Below, one piece after another: positions 49,033-59,363 of a stretch of DNA of 64,000 nucleotides. How positions within the stretch are numbered: position 1 is the stretch's first letter; the number at the start of each line of letters is the position of its first letter. The position numbers were made by a program, and so were the translations under genes. Under the pieces are notes generated by a model. It was given only the letters and a program-made list of their open reading frames with translations, had not been told where the DNA came from and made no database searches. This DNA is from Diphasiastrum complanatum (lineage: Eukaryota > Streptophyta > Lycopodiopsida > Lycopodiales > Lycopodiaceae), in assembly GCA_029204225.1 (NCBI GenBank), contig CM055097.1, forward strand, positions 32,925,804 to 32,989,803, read 5' to 3'.

Positions 49033-49997
49033 AAACCAGGTTGTTTGTGAAGTTTTGAGAGGAAGATGAAGATCAGTGCAGGTAGAGGTCTGATCGTGAA
49101 GTTTATAAGAAAAAGTTCGCTGGAGAAAGGTTGCTGCTGTCCGCTTGCTTTTTATGTGCAAAAGCAACTGTTGGTGACAGGTCACTGAAGTTTGTTTGAG
49201 TTGATTGCTGTGATTGCAAGGATAATTGGTCTCAGCTAGTAGCGCAATTATTGGATTGTTGGAGCTCGGCGCATCTTCAGGATTCTAAAACTTGAAAAAT
49301 TGGGTTCAAAATCCGAAATCAGAAGCTTGATTCCAGAAGGCCAATTCCGAAGGTTGAATTCTGGAGGTCGAAATCTGAAGGTTGATTCTGGATGGTTTCA
49401 GTTTGTCTAATCAGATGATCAATTGCAGAAGGTCAAAACGAGAAGTTAAATTTCAGAAGGTCAAAAACAGGAGGTCGATTTCTGAGGGTCGAAATTAGTG
49501 GGTTGTTTTCTGAGGATCGAATCAGATGGTCGAGATCAGAGGGTCGATTGTAAAGGTTGATTTCACACGGTCAATATCAGAAGGTTGATATCAGAAAGTC
49601 AAAATTCTACTGAAGGGCAGTACGGGAAACTAGTTTCATTGTCCTGTCACAAAACTGTCAGGTTTGAATGATGCGGTATTACCTGAAGCTTGATGGTAAT
49701 AAATTTAGTATCTGAAAATTCAAAATGCAGAATATTCTCATGGATCAAGAATACTGGGAAGTTGTTACAGGCACTGAATTGCCTCCTAACAATGAAAGGA
49801 AATTGAGAGAGTATTTAAAATGGAAAAGGAAGGCTCATCATATCATTAATTTATCAGTAAAAGATATATCGTATCCCACATATCAAGGACACTCATAGAC
49901 CCAACTTCTAAGGAAGGTTGGGATATTCTCAAAAATTCGTATGAGAATGTTAATCAATCAAGGATTCTGTTCTTGACAAATAGACTACATACATTGA

Positions 49998-51593
49998 AAT
50001 ATAGATGATTGCGTTCTGGAACTCGGAGTTACGATCACGTTTCATTCCGAAACATTTTCTTAAAAAATTTAATTAATTAATTTTTTTTTCGGGTTTTTTG
50101 GTAAAATTTGCAAGATGTCTTGCAAAAAAAAGGGCCTAGAAAGTTCAAAAAACAATGAAAGATATTGGGTACTAGGAATACTAAATAAATTATACATGCA
50201 CTCTTCTTGTTCTCTTAGTTCATTGATATTGTTTTGTATTTCCTATTTTTTTGGCTTTTATGATCAGTGCAATCAGTGGCATTGTCTTCCTATGTTGTGG
50301 CTTCTACTTCCAAAGCTCCAATAGTACCATAGAATCTGAGAACCGTGAGTGGTTCACCAAAGTTCTCAGAACTGTACAGTGAACTGTACGGTTCACAGAG
50401 ATTTTAAGGGTGAACCGTACAATAATTAATTAATTAATCTTTTTTTTTACTGTAACTCACCCCCAAAAGCAGCCCAAAAAAAGGCCCAAAAAGGCCAAAA
50501 AAAGCCAAAAACCCAGAACTGTTTAGAGAACTTTTAAAAATTTGTCAGAAATTTGACAGTTGAAAAGTTTTTGAGCTGTAGCTTCATAGAACGTTCTAAA
50601 GACTTGGGTAAGATATATAGGCAGGCTCTCCTACTTCAGAACCGAAGGGTAGCCATTGACAAGGCTTTTATAAACTGTTGTTGCCATTTTACTCCAATTT
50701 CCAGAAAATGTGATATAAAGCAGAGAAACCAATTTTCTGGCATCTTTTAGTCAATCTTTTTACTTGAATTTGGGCAGGATTCTGACATGTATCACAAATG
50801 TTTCACTTGTTGGATGGGTTGTTGACAGCCACAGGAATATTTTGCTTAACAATTTGCTTAAGATTTTGTTGGAGGTCACTGACTGCTAGTGGTATATAAA
50901 GCTTAAGAGAGAAGCTTTCCACGTGCAAAAAAGGGTTTTGGGGGGCAAAAAGTCAATAAATTAACTAATTAATTAAATACAGGAACCGTACCACGGTTCA
51001 TGAACCATGGTATGGTTCACCTCACGGTTCCCAAGACCCACGGTTCTGAGAACTGTGGGTTCTATGTCCAATACATATAGTTTGGGCACCTTGTTTTGTA
51101 GGAATTTTTTGGATTAGATTACCCCTGGGACAATGTCCTTTTCAGGATAGAGGGAAAGGAGAGACCTTGGGCTCTTGGCCCCTAGCCTATGCCTTGACAT
51201 TCTTTTTCAGCATAGCCAATAAAATGATTAAATATACCTATTTTTGATTTATCATCAAGTTTCTTGTGTAAATCATCGGGTAAATTTGCAAAAGCATCAC
51301 AATTGAGGTCCTCAAGTGAGAAACACTTGCTTTGCTACCATAAACACCTCTTTGGGTGTTTTGGCTTCTAATGCCTTTGTAGGTGAGTGATTTTGAAGGT
51401 AAACCCACATGTGGACAGCCTCAATCCAACAGGAATACGGTAGTCCTATGACCTTCATCATGCTTCGGGCACATTTACCTTGGTTCCAATGGCTGTAATT
51501 TTCATGCTCCTACTCGGGTTCAATGGCTGAAAAAAAAAATCGAATTTCTTTATCTTATTTTATTTTATTTCCTGGATTTTAACATTCCGGAGA
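49998..51593. mobile_element. Nested insertion block inside copia-2 gag
   Basis: Gag reading stops at LHTLKY and resumes about 1.6 kb later, so this block is foreign to the element. It contains the 739-bp CATAG-ended element (50328-51066) and, at its left edge, ATAGATGATTGCG...CACGTTTCATTCCGAAAC, which resembles the start of the element at 52922. It is probably two or more nested non-autonomous DNA transposons. Confidence 0.6.
50328..51066. mobile_element. CATAG-ended non-autonomous element (hAT-like), 739 bp
   Basis: Starts CATAGAATCTGAGAACCGTG and ends CTGAGAACTGTGGGTTCTATG, its inverted copy. The right flank TCCAATAC equals the left flank TCCAATAGTAC except for a 3-bp insertion, a plausible 8-bp target duplication. 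AACCGT and ACGGTT words recur inside. No long reading frame. It is related to the element at 37555. Confidence 0.7.
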
Positions 51594-52921
51594 GTGAAAC
51601 ATCTCAGGGGTCATCACATAGCAGTTAGTGAAAGTGTGCCTGATTTAATTATGGTTTCTATTGTGCTTAATAATTTGCCACTTGCATATCAGAATTTTGT
51701 CATGATGCTATCTTTACGAGAGACTAAGCCAAGTTTTGAGGAATTGAATGCTATATTACTACAAGAAGAAAGGAGACGTCTTAGTTTCAGAGAAGACTTG
51801 AAAGAGCATTCATTGCCAAAAAGCAAGGACAAAATTTCAGGAAAGGTGGAAAAGGGAAGATGGATGAAGGAAAGCAAAAGCAACAGTCAATAGGAGAATT
51901 GGATGAAGACAAATCCAAAGCAACCAAACCAGTGGGAGAACATATCCAAAAGGGAATGGAAATCGTCATTATTGTGGTAAGTTTGGTCATTTTGCTTTCA
52001 AATGCTGGAAGAAGCAACTCAACAATACGAAACAGGTGAAAAAATTTCTAGAGGATGAATAGTTAGCTATTGAGAAGCTCAGTTGCGTGGAACTTAATTA
52101 TTGTGAGTTGTCTTCAACATCAACATCCTCCAATGATTTTTTGAGAGAAGAAGATTGCTGGTCTTTAAATTCAGGGGCATCTAGGCATATGACACCTCGT
52201 TAGGAGTGGTTGTCCAGTTTTCAACAATTGGATGATGGTACTGATGTCAAAAGTTTTACTTGGTTCAAGGCATAGGTGGAAAAGCAAATTGGTGAACAAA
52301 TAAAGATCCTACGTTCGGATAAAGGGGGGGATAGTATCTTTCAACAGATTTTTAAACATTTTGCAAAAACAATGGAATAAAAAGACAATCTGCAAGTATA
52401 GATACACCTCAACAAAATGGAGTCATAGAAACAAAGAACAACTCAATTTTGGAGTGTGCTACGAGCATGCTAAATTGTAAGAATATTTGGGAGAAGCATT
52501 TCAAACAATGGTGTATCTTTTGAATAGAAGTCCTTCTAAAATGGTAGAGCATTGAACTCCAGAAGAAGCAGTTTTAGCTAAAAAGCCAAATGCAAGTCAT
52601 TTGGGGTTTTTTGGAAGCATTGCATATGCTCATGTTCCTAAGAACATGAGAACTAAGTTGGTTTTAAATGCAATAAAAGGCTTCATGCTTCGTTATGATG
52701 ATAAGAAAAAAGGATATAGGTTTTATGATATTGAAGGAAGAGAAGTCATTATAAGCAGGAATGCTATTTTTAATGAGATGTAATCTCAAGAGGATAGGCA
52801 AAGGATTTTAGAAACACCTTATAATATTATGAGGAACACTGCGGTGGTATTCCTATTATCAACGATGAATCATCTGAAAAGTCTACACCAACATATGAAC
52901 CAAGAAAGGCTATGTTTGAAA

Positions 52922-53541
52922 CATAGATGCACAAAAACTCGTTTCTGAGGAGACGCGTTTCGGAAACCGTGTTTCTCAGACCAGAATCGCACTTAAAAAA
53001 GAAATTCTTTTTTTTTTTTTTTTTTTTTGGAATAATAGCTTATGGCTGAAATTTTTTTAAGGGATCAATGGTCAAACCAGTGTTTTGCCTCTCAGAAGTG
53101 CAGTAGATGGGGCACAAATAGATCTTATTTTCAATAGCTATTTGATTGTTATTTGCTCTAGTTTTCAATAAATGCTCAGGGGGTTCGGGGGCGGTAGCCC
53201 CCCGGTGGGGGGTTTGGGGGGCAACGCCCCCCAACGGCAGGGTCCATGATTTGGCCTTCCAACTCCTTGAGCGAAAACACACTTACTGGGACCATCTGTG
53301 ATTGTAACGAACAGGCTAGACGTTAGTTTTGAATGTTTATTCTTGACAGAACCCAACATGGATTGATGCACTTGAACTGGACCATCCTGCACCTGAAATA
53401 GTCGGCAAACTACATAGTAATAATGCTCTTAATTAGAGCTTTCATCTGATACCCATATTGCCCAAAAAAAAACCAAAAAGAAAAAAAAAACGTTTTTGAC
53501 CGCGATTCTGAAACGCATTTCAGAAACGCAGTGCATCTATG
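52922..53541. mobile_element. CATAGATGCAC-ended non-autonomous hAT-like element, 620 bp
   Basis: Terminal inverted repeats CATAGATGCAC / GTGCATCTATG, extended inside by CGTTTCTGA / TCAGAAACG. The flanks are a perfect 8-bp direct repeat, GTTTGAAA, at 52914-52921 and 53542-53549, the signature of hAT transposition. A GC-rich core at 53178-53240 forms strong hairpins (GGGGGGCAACGCCCCCC). There is no transposase, so it needs an enzyme from elsewhere. Confidence 0.85.
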
Positions 53542-53860
53542 GTTTGAAACAGGGAACATGACGGAAAGGTCAGAAATTTGGGATTCACCTCCAACTTCAC
53601 TTGAAAGAAAGCATCCTGCACTGTCTACCAAAATTACCTAGGTGGTATGATGATACTATCAAGGATGGAACAATCATAGAATGAGGAGAGTCAAGTGGAT
53701 AGATAGCTAGGAGATCAACAAGTCTTGAAAAACAACATGAGGATGAAGATGTTACATCACTACTATATTAGAAGACATGGAGACATGTCCATCTACCAAC
53801 AGGCATGAAACCAATTGTTTGTAAATGGATTTATAGTTCTATAGATAAAACACAAAGCAA

Positions 53861-54138
53861 GATTGGTAGCAAAAGGTTATGCACAACATGAAAGAATAGG
53901 CTATGAGGAGACATTTGCACTAATTGCAATGTTAACTACCATGAGAACAATGTTGTCTTTAGCCACTCATTTTGGTTGGGATATTGAATAAATGGATGTT
54001 AAAAGTGCATTATTGAATGGATTGTTGGATGAGGAAGTCTATATGGAGCAGCTAGACGATTACATTGTGAATTGGTTTGGAGGACATTGAAGTACAACAA
54101 CATTTCATAAGAGAAAAACTTCAGAGTAATGAATATAT
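53861..54138 (+). repeat. 278-bp tandem duplication in copia-2, copy 1
   Basis: Runs from GATTGGTAGCAAAAGG to AATGAATATAT. Codes for decayed RT ([35 protein letters not shown]) joined straight to an RNase H tail ([16 protein letters not shown]), so the deletion between RT and RNase H came before the duplication. Confidence 0.9.
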
Positions 54139-54416
54139 GATTGGTAGCAAAAGGTTATGCACAACATGAAAGAATAGGCTATGAGGAGACATTTGCACTA
54201 ATTGCAATGTTAACTACCATGAGAACAATGTTGTCTTTAGCCACTCATTTTGGTTGGGATATTGAATAAATGGATGTTCAAAGTGCATCATTGAATGGAT
54301 TGTTGGATGAGGAAGTCTATATGGAGCAGCTAGACAGTTACATTGTGAATTGGTTGGAGGACATTGAAGTACAACAACATTTCATAAGAGAAAAACTTCA
54401 GAGTAATGAATATATG
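54139..54416 (+). repeat. 278-bp tandem duplication in copia-2, copy 2
   Basis: Directly adjacent and nearly identical to copy 1 (few substitutions, one base fewer in the TTGGTTGGAGG part). It continues into VADIFTKG and the polypurine tract before the 3' LTR. Confidence 0.9.
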
Positions 54417-54470
54417 ATCAAGTAGCAGATATTTTCACCAAGGGATAACAATATAAACATTAAGGAGAGT

Positions 54471-54668
54471 GTTGAAATTAATGTTTTATTGTTATTAGGT
54501 TAATCTAGGCCAAGCCTGTATGGTATGACTAGGGACCTATATTTAGTTGTAATAGTCAAAGTCAAAATTTGACTTTAGTCAACAATATATGTGCATGATA
54601 CACAATCTTTGATAGTATTAATTGACTATGAACTTTACCAAATTTAGAGACTAATATTAGTCGTTAGC
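54471..54668 (+). repeat. 3' LTR of copia-2 (3' truncated)
   Basis: TGTTGAAATTAATGTTTTATTG after the purine tract AAGGAGAG. It keeps the middle segment lost from the 5' LTR but is cut at ATTAGTCGTTAGCC, where a GAATCG-rich segment begins. Confidence 0.75.
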
Positions 54669-54694
54669 CTCAATCTGCATCTTTGTATTCCTAT

Positions 54695-54860
54695 GAATCG
54701 ACTTTTGTACTTGGGCTCACACAATAGTTTCACGAATCGCTGATTCGAGTGCGATGAATCGACGATTCTGAATTGAATCGGAACTGGCCGATTCAAAACG
54801 GCGGGGCTGAATCGGTTCCAGTTGGATTTACAGCGAGGGCCGATTCGCACCTCATTTCTC
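54695..54860. repeat. GAATCG-rich segment
   Basis: More than ten GAATCG/CGATTC words in 160 bp (ATGAATCGACTTTTG, TCGCTGATTCGAG, CTGAATCGGTTCC). It ends directly at the (GA)n tail of the LINE unit that begins at 54864. Confidence 0.6.

Positions 54861-54863
<3 letters not shown>

Positions 54864-54924
<61 letters not shown>
54864..54924. repeat. (GA)n microsatellite, LINE tail
   Basis: About 30 GA units. On the minus strand this is the (TC)n tail after the LINE 3' end. Confidence 0.9.
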
Positions 54925-54927
<3 letters not shown>

Positions 54928-55855
54928 TTCATTAACGTCTTTCTCATGCCATAAGGCATATAAGACAAAAGGAGTACATCATAGAAAGTGGGACTCAGAC
55001 GGAACAGTGCCGTCAAGTTGAAAAAACAGATTAAACACAATTTAAGCTTAATTCGCTATAAGAAAAAGTGCATCTCTCACGCAGGAGAGGGAATAGAAAG
55101 ACTATTGCTCAAACATCTCTCACGCAGGAGAGGGAGGAGAATCTGAATTTTTAAGTTCTGCAATTTTAACTAAGACTAGGCGTCCGTCTCGAAAGAGAGC
55201 CTGCAAACCGTTGGCCTTAGCATCTGCGATAATTTTCTTCCTCTCAGCACATTGAATAGGCGTCGAGTCTTCATCCTTAAAGGTGGTAGATCCTTTTAGG
55301 CAGCCTCTTTTACGTAGAACTTTTTGACGAAGCAAAGTATCCTTGAAACGCAGAAACACTGTGGTGTGTTGGAGCTTACCTACCCAAGCTGCAGATACGA
55401 CATCCTCTTTGAGACCAAAGGTGGATTGAATGAAAGCATTTGCCTCAACCACGAGGTCCTTACCCGCAAAAGAGACTCGTCTAATTCTCACATTGAGGGC
55501 CTTGAAATCCCTCTTTTGATGTTCTTGAATAGATATGGAAACAACCTGCTTGGATCCTTTGAGCACATCGGCCTAAGAGCTTTTTGATTGCTGAAACTGC
55601 TGCTCCAAGGAGAGAACCTGCTGCTGAAGCTGCTTCGCCAGGTCTTTTGAATCTGCATTGCCGTCTTCTTCTTTCTCTTCATCTGACTCCAATTCGCTCT
55701 TGAGGTAAGTAACATCAGCCTCAAGAAAGCCGACTTTGCCCTGGAGGGCCATAATTGTATTCTCCAGAGTGGAGATTTGGAATGCTTGTTGCTTGATTAA
55801 GGCAAGCATAGATTCATTGGTCTGTTGGAGAGACTGAGGAAAGTAAAAGGATAAA
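54925..55855 (-). mobile_element. ORF1-only LINE unit (LINE-E)
   Basis: The minus strand runs from a coiled-coil ORF1 straight into the family 3' end (CTTATATGCCTTATGGCAT, ATTAATGAAATT) and (TC)n, with no endonuclease or reverse transcriptase between. The ORF1 part is 5'-truncated. A second unit with the same ORF1-to-tail order is at 62613-64000, so this is probably a non-autonomous type that uses the RT of complete relatives. Confidence 0.7.
55120..55854 (-). pseudogene. LINE ORF1 protein (coiled coil, RRM-like, C-terminal domain)
   Basis: The minus strand reads MLALIKQQAFQISTLENTIM and a heptad-rich coiled coil ending QQFQQSKSS, then a single in-frame TAG (probably from a Trp codon, since a relative reads TWADVLKG), then ADVLKGSKQVVS, KALNVRIRRVSFAGKDLVVE, an RRM-like part (VVSAAWVGKLQHTTVFLRFK), and a C-terminal part DEDSTPIQCAERKKIIADAK with FRDGRLVLVKI. 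The order coiled coil, RRM, basic C-terminal domain is that of L1-type ORF1 proteins, RNA-binding chaperones of LINE RNA. Relatives: 62344-61411 and 63802-62830. Confidence 0.7.
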
Positions 55856-55857
55856 TA

Positions 55858-58391
55858 TCAATCTCGAAAAAAGCGTCTGATACCCATAGCAGCTGTGGGC
55901 TGTGATCGAGGAGCTATGGTAGCTCTAGAGGCGCGCGTAGATCTGGCAAGAGGTGGTGGCTGAGCACGCTGGGCCTTCGCCCTCACCGGTATGACTGCCT
56001 CATCATCTGATAGGTCATCACGCTCCCGCTTCTGAAAGAAGCTAGTAATGAGATGCTGGCTAGAATCAGTAATACTCTCCGATGGTAGCAAAGAGGCTCT
56101 CAACATAAGCATCTCTCGTAGTAAAAGGCCGACACATCTGGGATCCTGATACTCCAAAAATGTATTGAGGGTAATAGGGGTGTCACGATATAAACAGTGA
56201 TATTGGCCACGTATCTCATAGTATGTAGGGCATATAAAGATAAAATGAAACTCATCCTCCACTACACCCAATGTGCATATCTTGCATATCCGATGCTCTC
56301 TCAAAATGCCTGAATAGCTGCCTGTCTCAATAGCAAGCTGATGTGAAGAGACTCGTAACTGTCTCAATCTGTATCGGAGCCCAAAAGAAAGAGGAAGAGA
56401 GAGATATAAAGGTCTAATAGGGAGTCCCAAACTGTCTCTGTGTAAGATATGTGTGCCATAGAAGGTAAGCTTGACTCTCTCATGGTCAGGACGATCCCAT
56501 ACTATGTGACAATATCTCCGATACAGCTGCTGTCTGATAAATGTATGAGTTCCCTGTGGGAGATCCAACATCGAGAAGCCCCATGACTGAAAGAAAGCCA
56601 CCACATCACCATACCAAGAAGACCTAGCCTGCTGTCCAGCTATAGTTTGAGAAGAAGTAAGCGCTGCCCTCACGTATCTGTGAGTATCCATGTCTCAAGT
56701 CGATGTAGAAAGGTAACAATCTGAAACATAGCCTCTACCACCATGGGGAGTGAGGCGAACTCCGCTAAAAGAATCTCATGAGGAACTGACGGCTTCGCAC
56801 GAATAATCCTCCCTAACATGGTGATCTGCAGACGAGTGATGTCTCTCCAAGTACTCTGAGATATCCCTGGGCACCAGACCTCTGCCGAGTGCATAGCCAC
56901 AGGTGAGACTACTGTAGAGAAAAGGTGGTCTCTGGTAGTAGGATCATGAATATGGTAAGTAGTACACTCTCTCCATATGTACCAAGGCAGCATGCCCCTT
57001 ACGCAGGCGATATAGAGCAGTAGAGCAAAAAGTGAGTAAGGGGCCGGTGAATAATACACCTAGATAGGTGTATGATGTAACAATCTCCAGCTGCTGTGCA
57101 TCATAATAAAAAGCGTCATCTCTCATATGCTGCCGATTTGTGTTAAACACCATAACTTTGGCCTTAGCAATATTCACCGTCAAGCCCCACACTAAGCAAA
57201 AACCATATAGAGCATCAAGATGTCGTTGTAATCCTGAGGTTGTAGAGGATATCAATGCCACATCATCCGCATACAGTAGGATAGGAATAATAACATCAGC
57301 AAGAGGACATCCATCACCTCCTCCTTGATGATCCGCTCTAGATCATCAATGTACAATGCAAAAAGAGTGGGAGAGAGTGGACATCCCTGCTTGACTCCAA
57401 CTGTGCTCTGGATAGAAGGCGACCAGCTGCTGCCATCTCTGAAACGTGCTCTCATATAAGGCGTTGATAGCCATAATGATATCCTGTGAGAAGCCAAGTG
57501 AAGATAAGCGCTGAAGTAGCAGGTGCCGTGGAACTGAGTCAAAGGCCTTGTGGAAATCCACAAAGCAGCAATATACTCTCTGTCTCCGATGTCGGGCCTC
57601 CTCTATGATGTAGCGTAGGAAATGCATGATCAATGGTAGAGTATCCGGGTCTAAAGCCAGCCTGTCCAAGAGCAAATAACTCATCTGATCCCGCCTGGGA
57701 TCCAACCATAGACTGCAGAACTGAGCCATAAAGCTTCGCCATCGTGTGACTGATCATGAGAGTGCGATAGTTATCCACGTTCATTGGATCACCAGCCTTG
57801 AGAATGTGATGGAGAAGGTTCGTGCACCAGTTGGTGGGGAAGCCCGAGGTAACAGCCAAGTTAAAAGTGTGGGCAATGTAAGGAGAGAGAAGCTGGGAGA
57901 CAGGTTTGAGGAAGTCTGTGTTAAGAGAGTCGACGTCCTTCGCTTTGTGGGATTGGGCTTTACTAATCGCGAAATCAATTTGGTCAGAGGTAAAAAGAGA
58001 GAATGTAGCAGGTCGAGTGATAGGGATAGGTGGAGCATATGTAGTGTATAAGCAAGTAGCATACTTCACCCAAGAGTCAATATCAATAGGTGAAAGTAAG
58101 GAAGATTTCTTAGAAAAAATTTTCCAGAAATGAGAGGAGGAAGAGAAAAGGGAGTCTATAAGTTTCTGACCATCTCTTTTTAGAGAGTCTCTTTTCTTTT
58201 TATTAACTATATGTCAGTGAGGGGGGTGAGTGAGGAGGTGGCAGGAGATCTTGAGGACCTACGGGCAGCAGGGGCGCGAGAAGGGGCCATGATGCTGAGA
58301 AAGGGCGGACCAGGGTAGGGCCTAGGATAGGGCAACATCCATCGCTGGAGGAGTAGCCATCGGAGAGAGAGAAGAAGAAGAAAGAAGAAAT

Positions 58392-58396
<5 letters not shown>
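55858..58396 (-). pseudogene. LINE ORF2 with reverse transcriptase (LINE-A)
   Basis: The minus strand starts with a GC-rich leader next to the (TC)n at 58397, then after a deletion the RT: FAISKAQSHKAKDVDSLNTD, GQAGFRPGYSTIDHAF, KQGCPLSPTLFALYIDDLER, LLYADDVALISSTTSGLQRH (YADD catalytic box at 57262-57273), LTVNIAKAKVMVFNTNRQHM and YTYLGVLFTGPLL. The C-terminal part has a Cys/His knuckle CKICTLGVVEDEFHFIFICP and ends GIRRFFRD. RT copies LINE RNA at the nicked target. The endonuclease domain is absent and at least three frameshifts occur. The unit stops 49 bp before LINE-E ORF1 and lacks its own 3' tail. Confidence 0.85.

Positions 58397-58437
<41 letters not shown>
58397..58437. repeat. (GA)n microsatellite, LINE-D tail
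   Basis: About 20 GA units between the LINE-D 3' end and the 5' leader of LINE-A. Confidence 0.9.
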
Positions 58438-58439
<2 letters not shown>

Positions 58440-59145
58440 AGATTAATGTCTATCAAGTGCCCGTGGGCACATAAGATAGGTAAAAAGGAGCATTGCCACG
58501 TAGGACTTCTCCTATAAGCTAAACCAGAACAAGAAAACAGAGAGAAAAACAAAGTTTAACCTCCAGCTCTGTCGAGGGTACAATATCAGTAGCTTAACCA
58601 CCAGCTACTCAAAGAGAAAGAGAAAACTGATATAAGAACTAACTAGCTAAGTGGATATAAAAAACTGCATGATATGGTGAGAAGCAGGCGTTGGCCTTTG
58701 GTGAAGAGCCCTGGGCCTGGAGGAGCGAAGAGGACGCTGGAGCTTCAGCCGTCGTACTGGAATGTCTATCTCACTATTAGAGGTCTCATCTCTATCCCTC
58801 TTCTAGAAAAAGTGCATAATGTGTGACTGGCTATGATCCACTTCATAAGCATCCAATAAAAGAGAAGATCTCAGAGTAAACATCTCTCTTTATAACAAAC
58901 CGACACATCTCGCATCTGAGTAGGCAAGGAAAGAACCAAGTGTAAGTGGAGTATCTCTATATAAGCAATGGTATCTGCCTCTGATCGCATAGTAGGCCGG
59001 ACATCGGAAAATGAAGTGGAACTCATCCTCAATCTCCTGTAAAGAACAGCACTGACAAATCCGTAGCAGTCGAGGTGTGTCTGTGTATCTGCCTGTCTCA
59101 ATAGCGAGCTGGTGAGAAGAGACCCTAAGATGACCGAGACGATAA
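58438..59145 (-). mobile_element. 5'-truncated LINE (LINE-D): ORF2 C terminus and 3' end
   Basis: The minus strand begins at about 59140 within ORF2 (LRVSSHQLAIETGRYTDTPR), with the knuckle CQCCSLQEIEDEFHFIFRCP and YYAIRGRYHCLYRDTPLTLG, then a frame change, a Ser/Pro-rich tail and the 3' end (CTTATGTGCCCACGGGCACT, a perfect 14-bp palindrome GTGCCCGTGGGCAC inside) and (TC)n. It abuts the tail of LINE-B on its 5' side. Confidence 0.8.
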
Positions 59146-59363
59146 AATAGAATAGAATAGAATATATTAATGTCTTTAGAGTGCCCTTGGGTACATAAGG
59201 CAAAGAAAAAGTACATCAGAAAGGAGCACTGTCCATGCTGGACTTATTTCAGCTAAAACTAAAATAGAAATAACCGAAAATAAAACCAAAGCTTAACCTC
59301 CAGCGATGGTGAGGGTACAAAAACAGTAGCTTAACCACCAGCTATGCGGAGGAATAAAACTCA

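Larger units (their letters stand above)
49690..53900 (+). pseudogene. Ty1/copia gag-pol, decayed and interrupted (copia-2)
   Basis: Gag begins near 49690 ([32 protein letters not shown]) and is broken at about 49998 by a 1.6-kb insertion. It resumes at 51594 (VSIVLNNLPLAYQNFVMMLS, LQEERRR). Then come zinc knuckle HYCGKFGHFAFKCWKK (51970), a protease start CWSLNSGAS (52158) in which the catalytic Asp is Asn, a deletion into integrase (SFTWFKA, KILRSDKGG), TPQQNGVIE, and the integrase end [20 protein letters not shown] (52600-52783). At 52922 a hAT-like element interrupts it. Degenerate sequence follows, then RT. The gag matches that of copia-5 in type. Confidence 0.85.

Noticed and set aside
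4070-54668. Endogenous pararetrovirus as source of any RT-containing stretch
   Set aside because: Every RT here is accompanied by LTRs, integrase, or LINE-type knuckles in retrotransposon order. No movement-protein or coat-like reading was seen.
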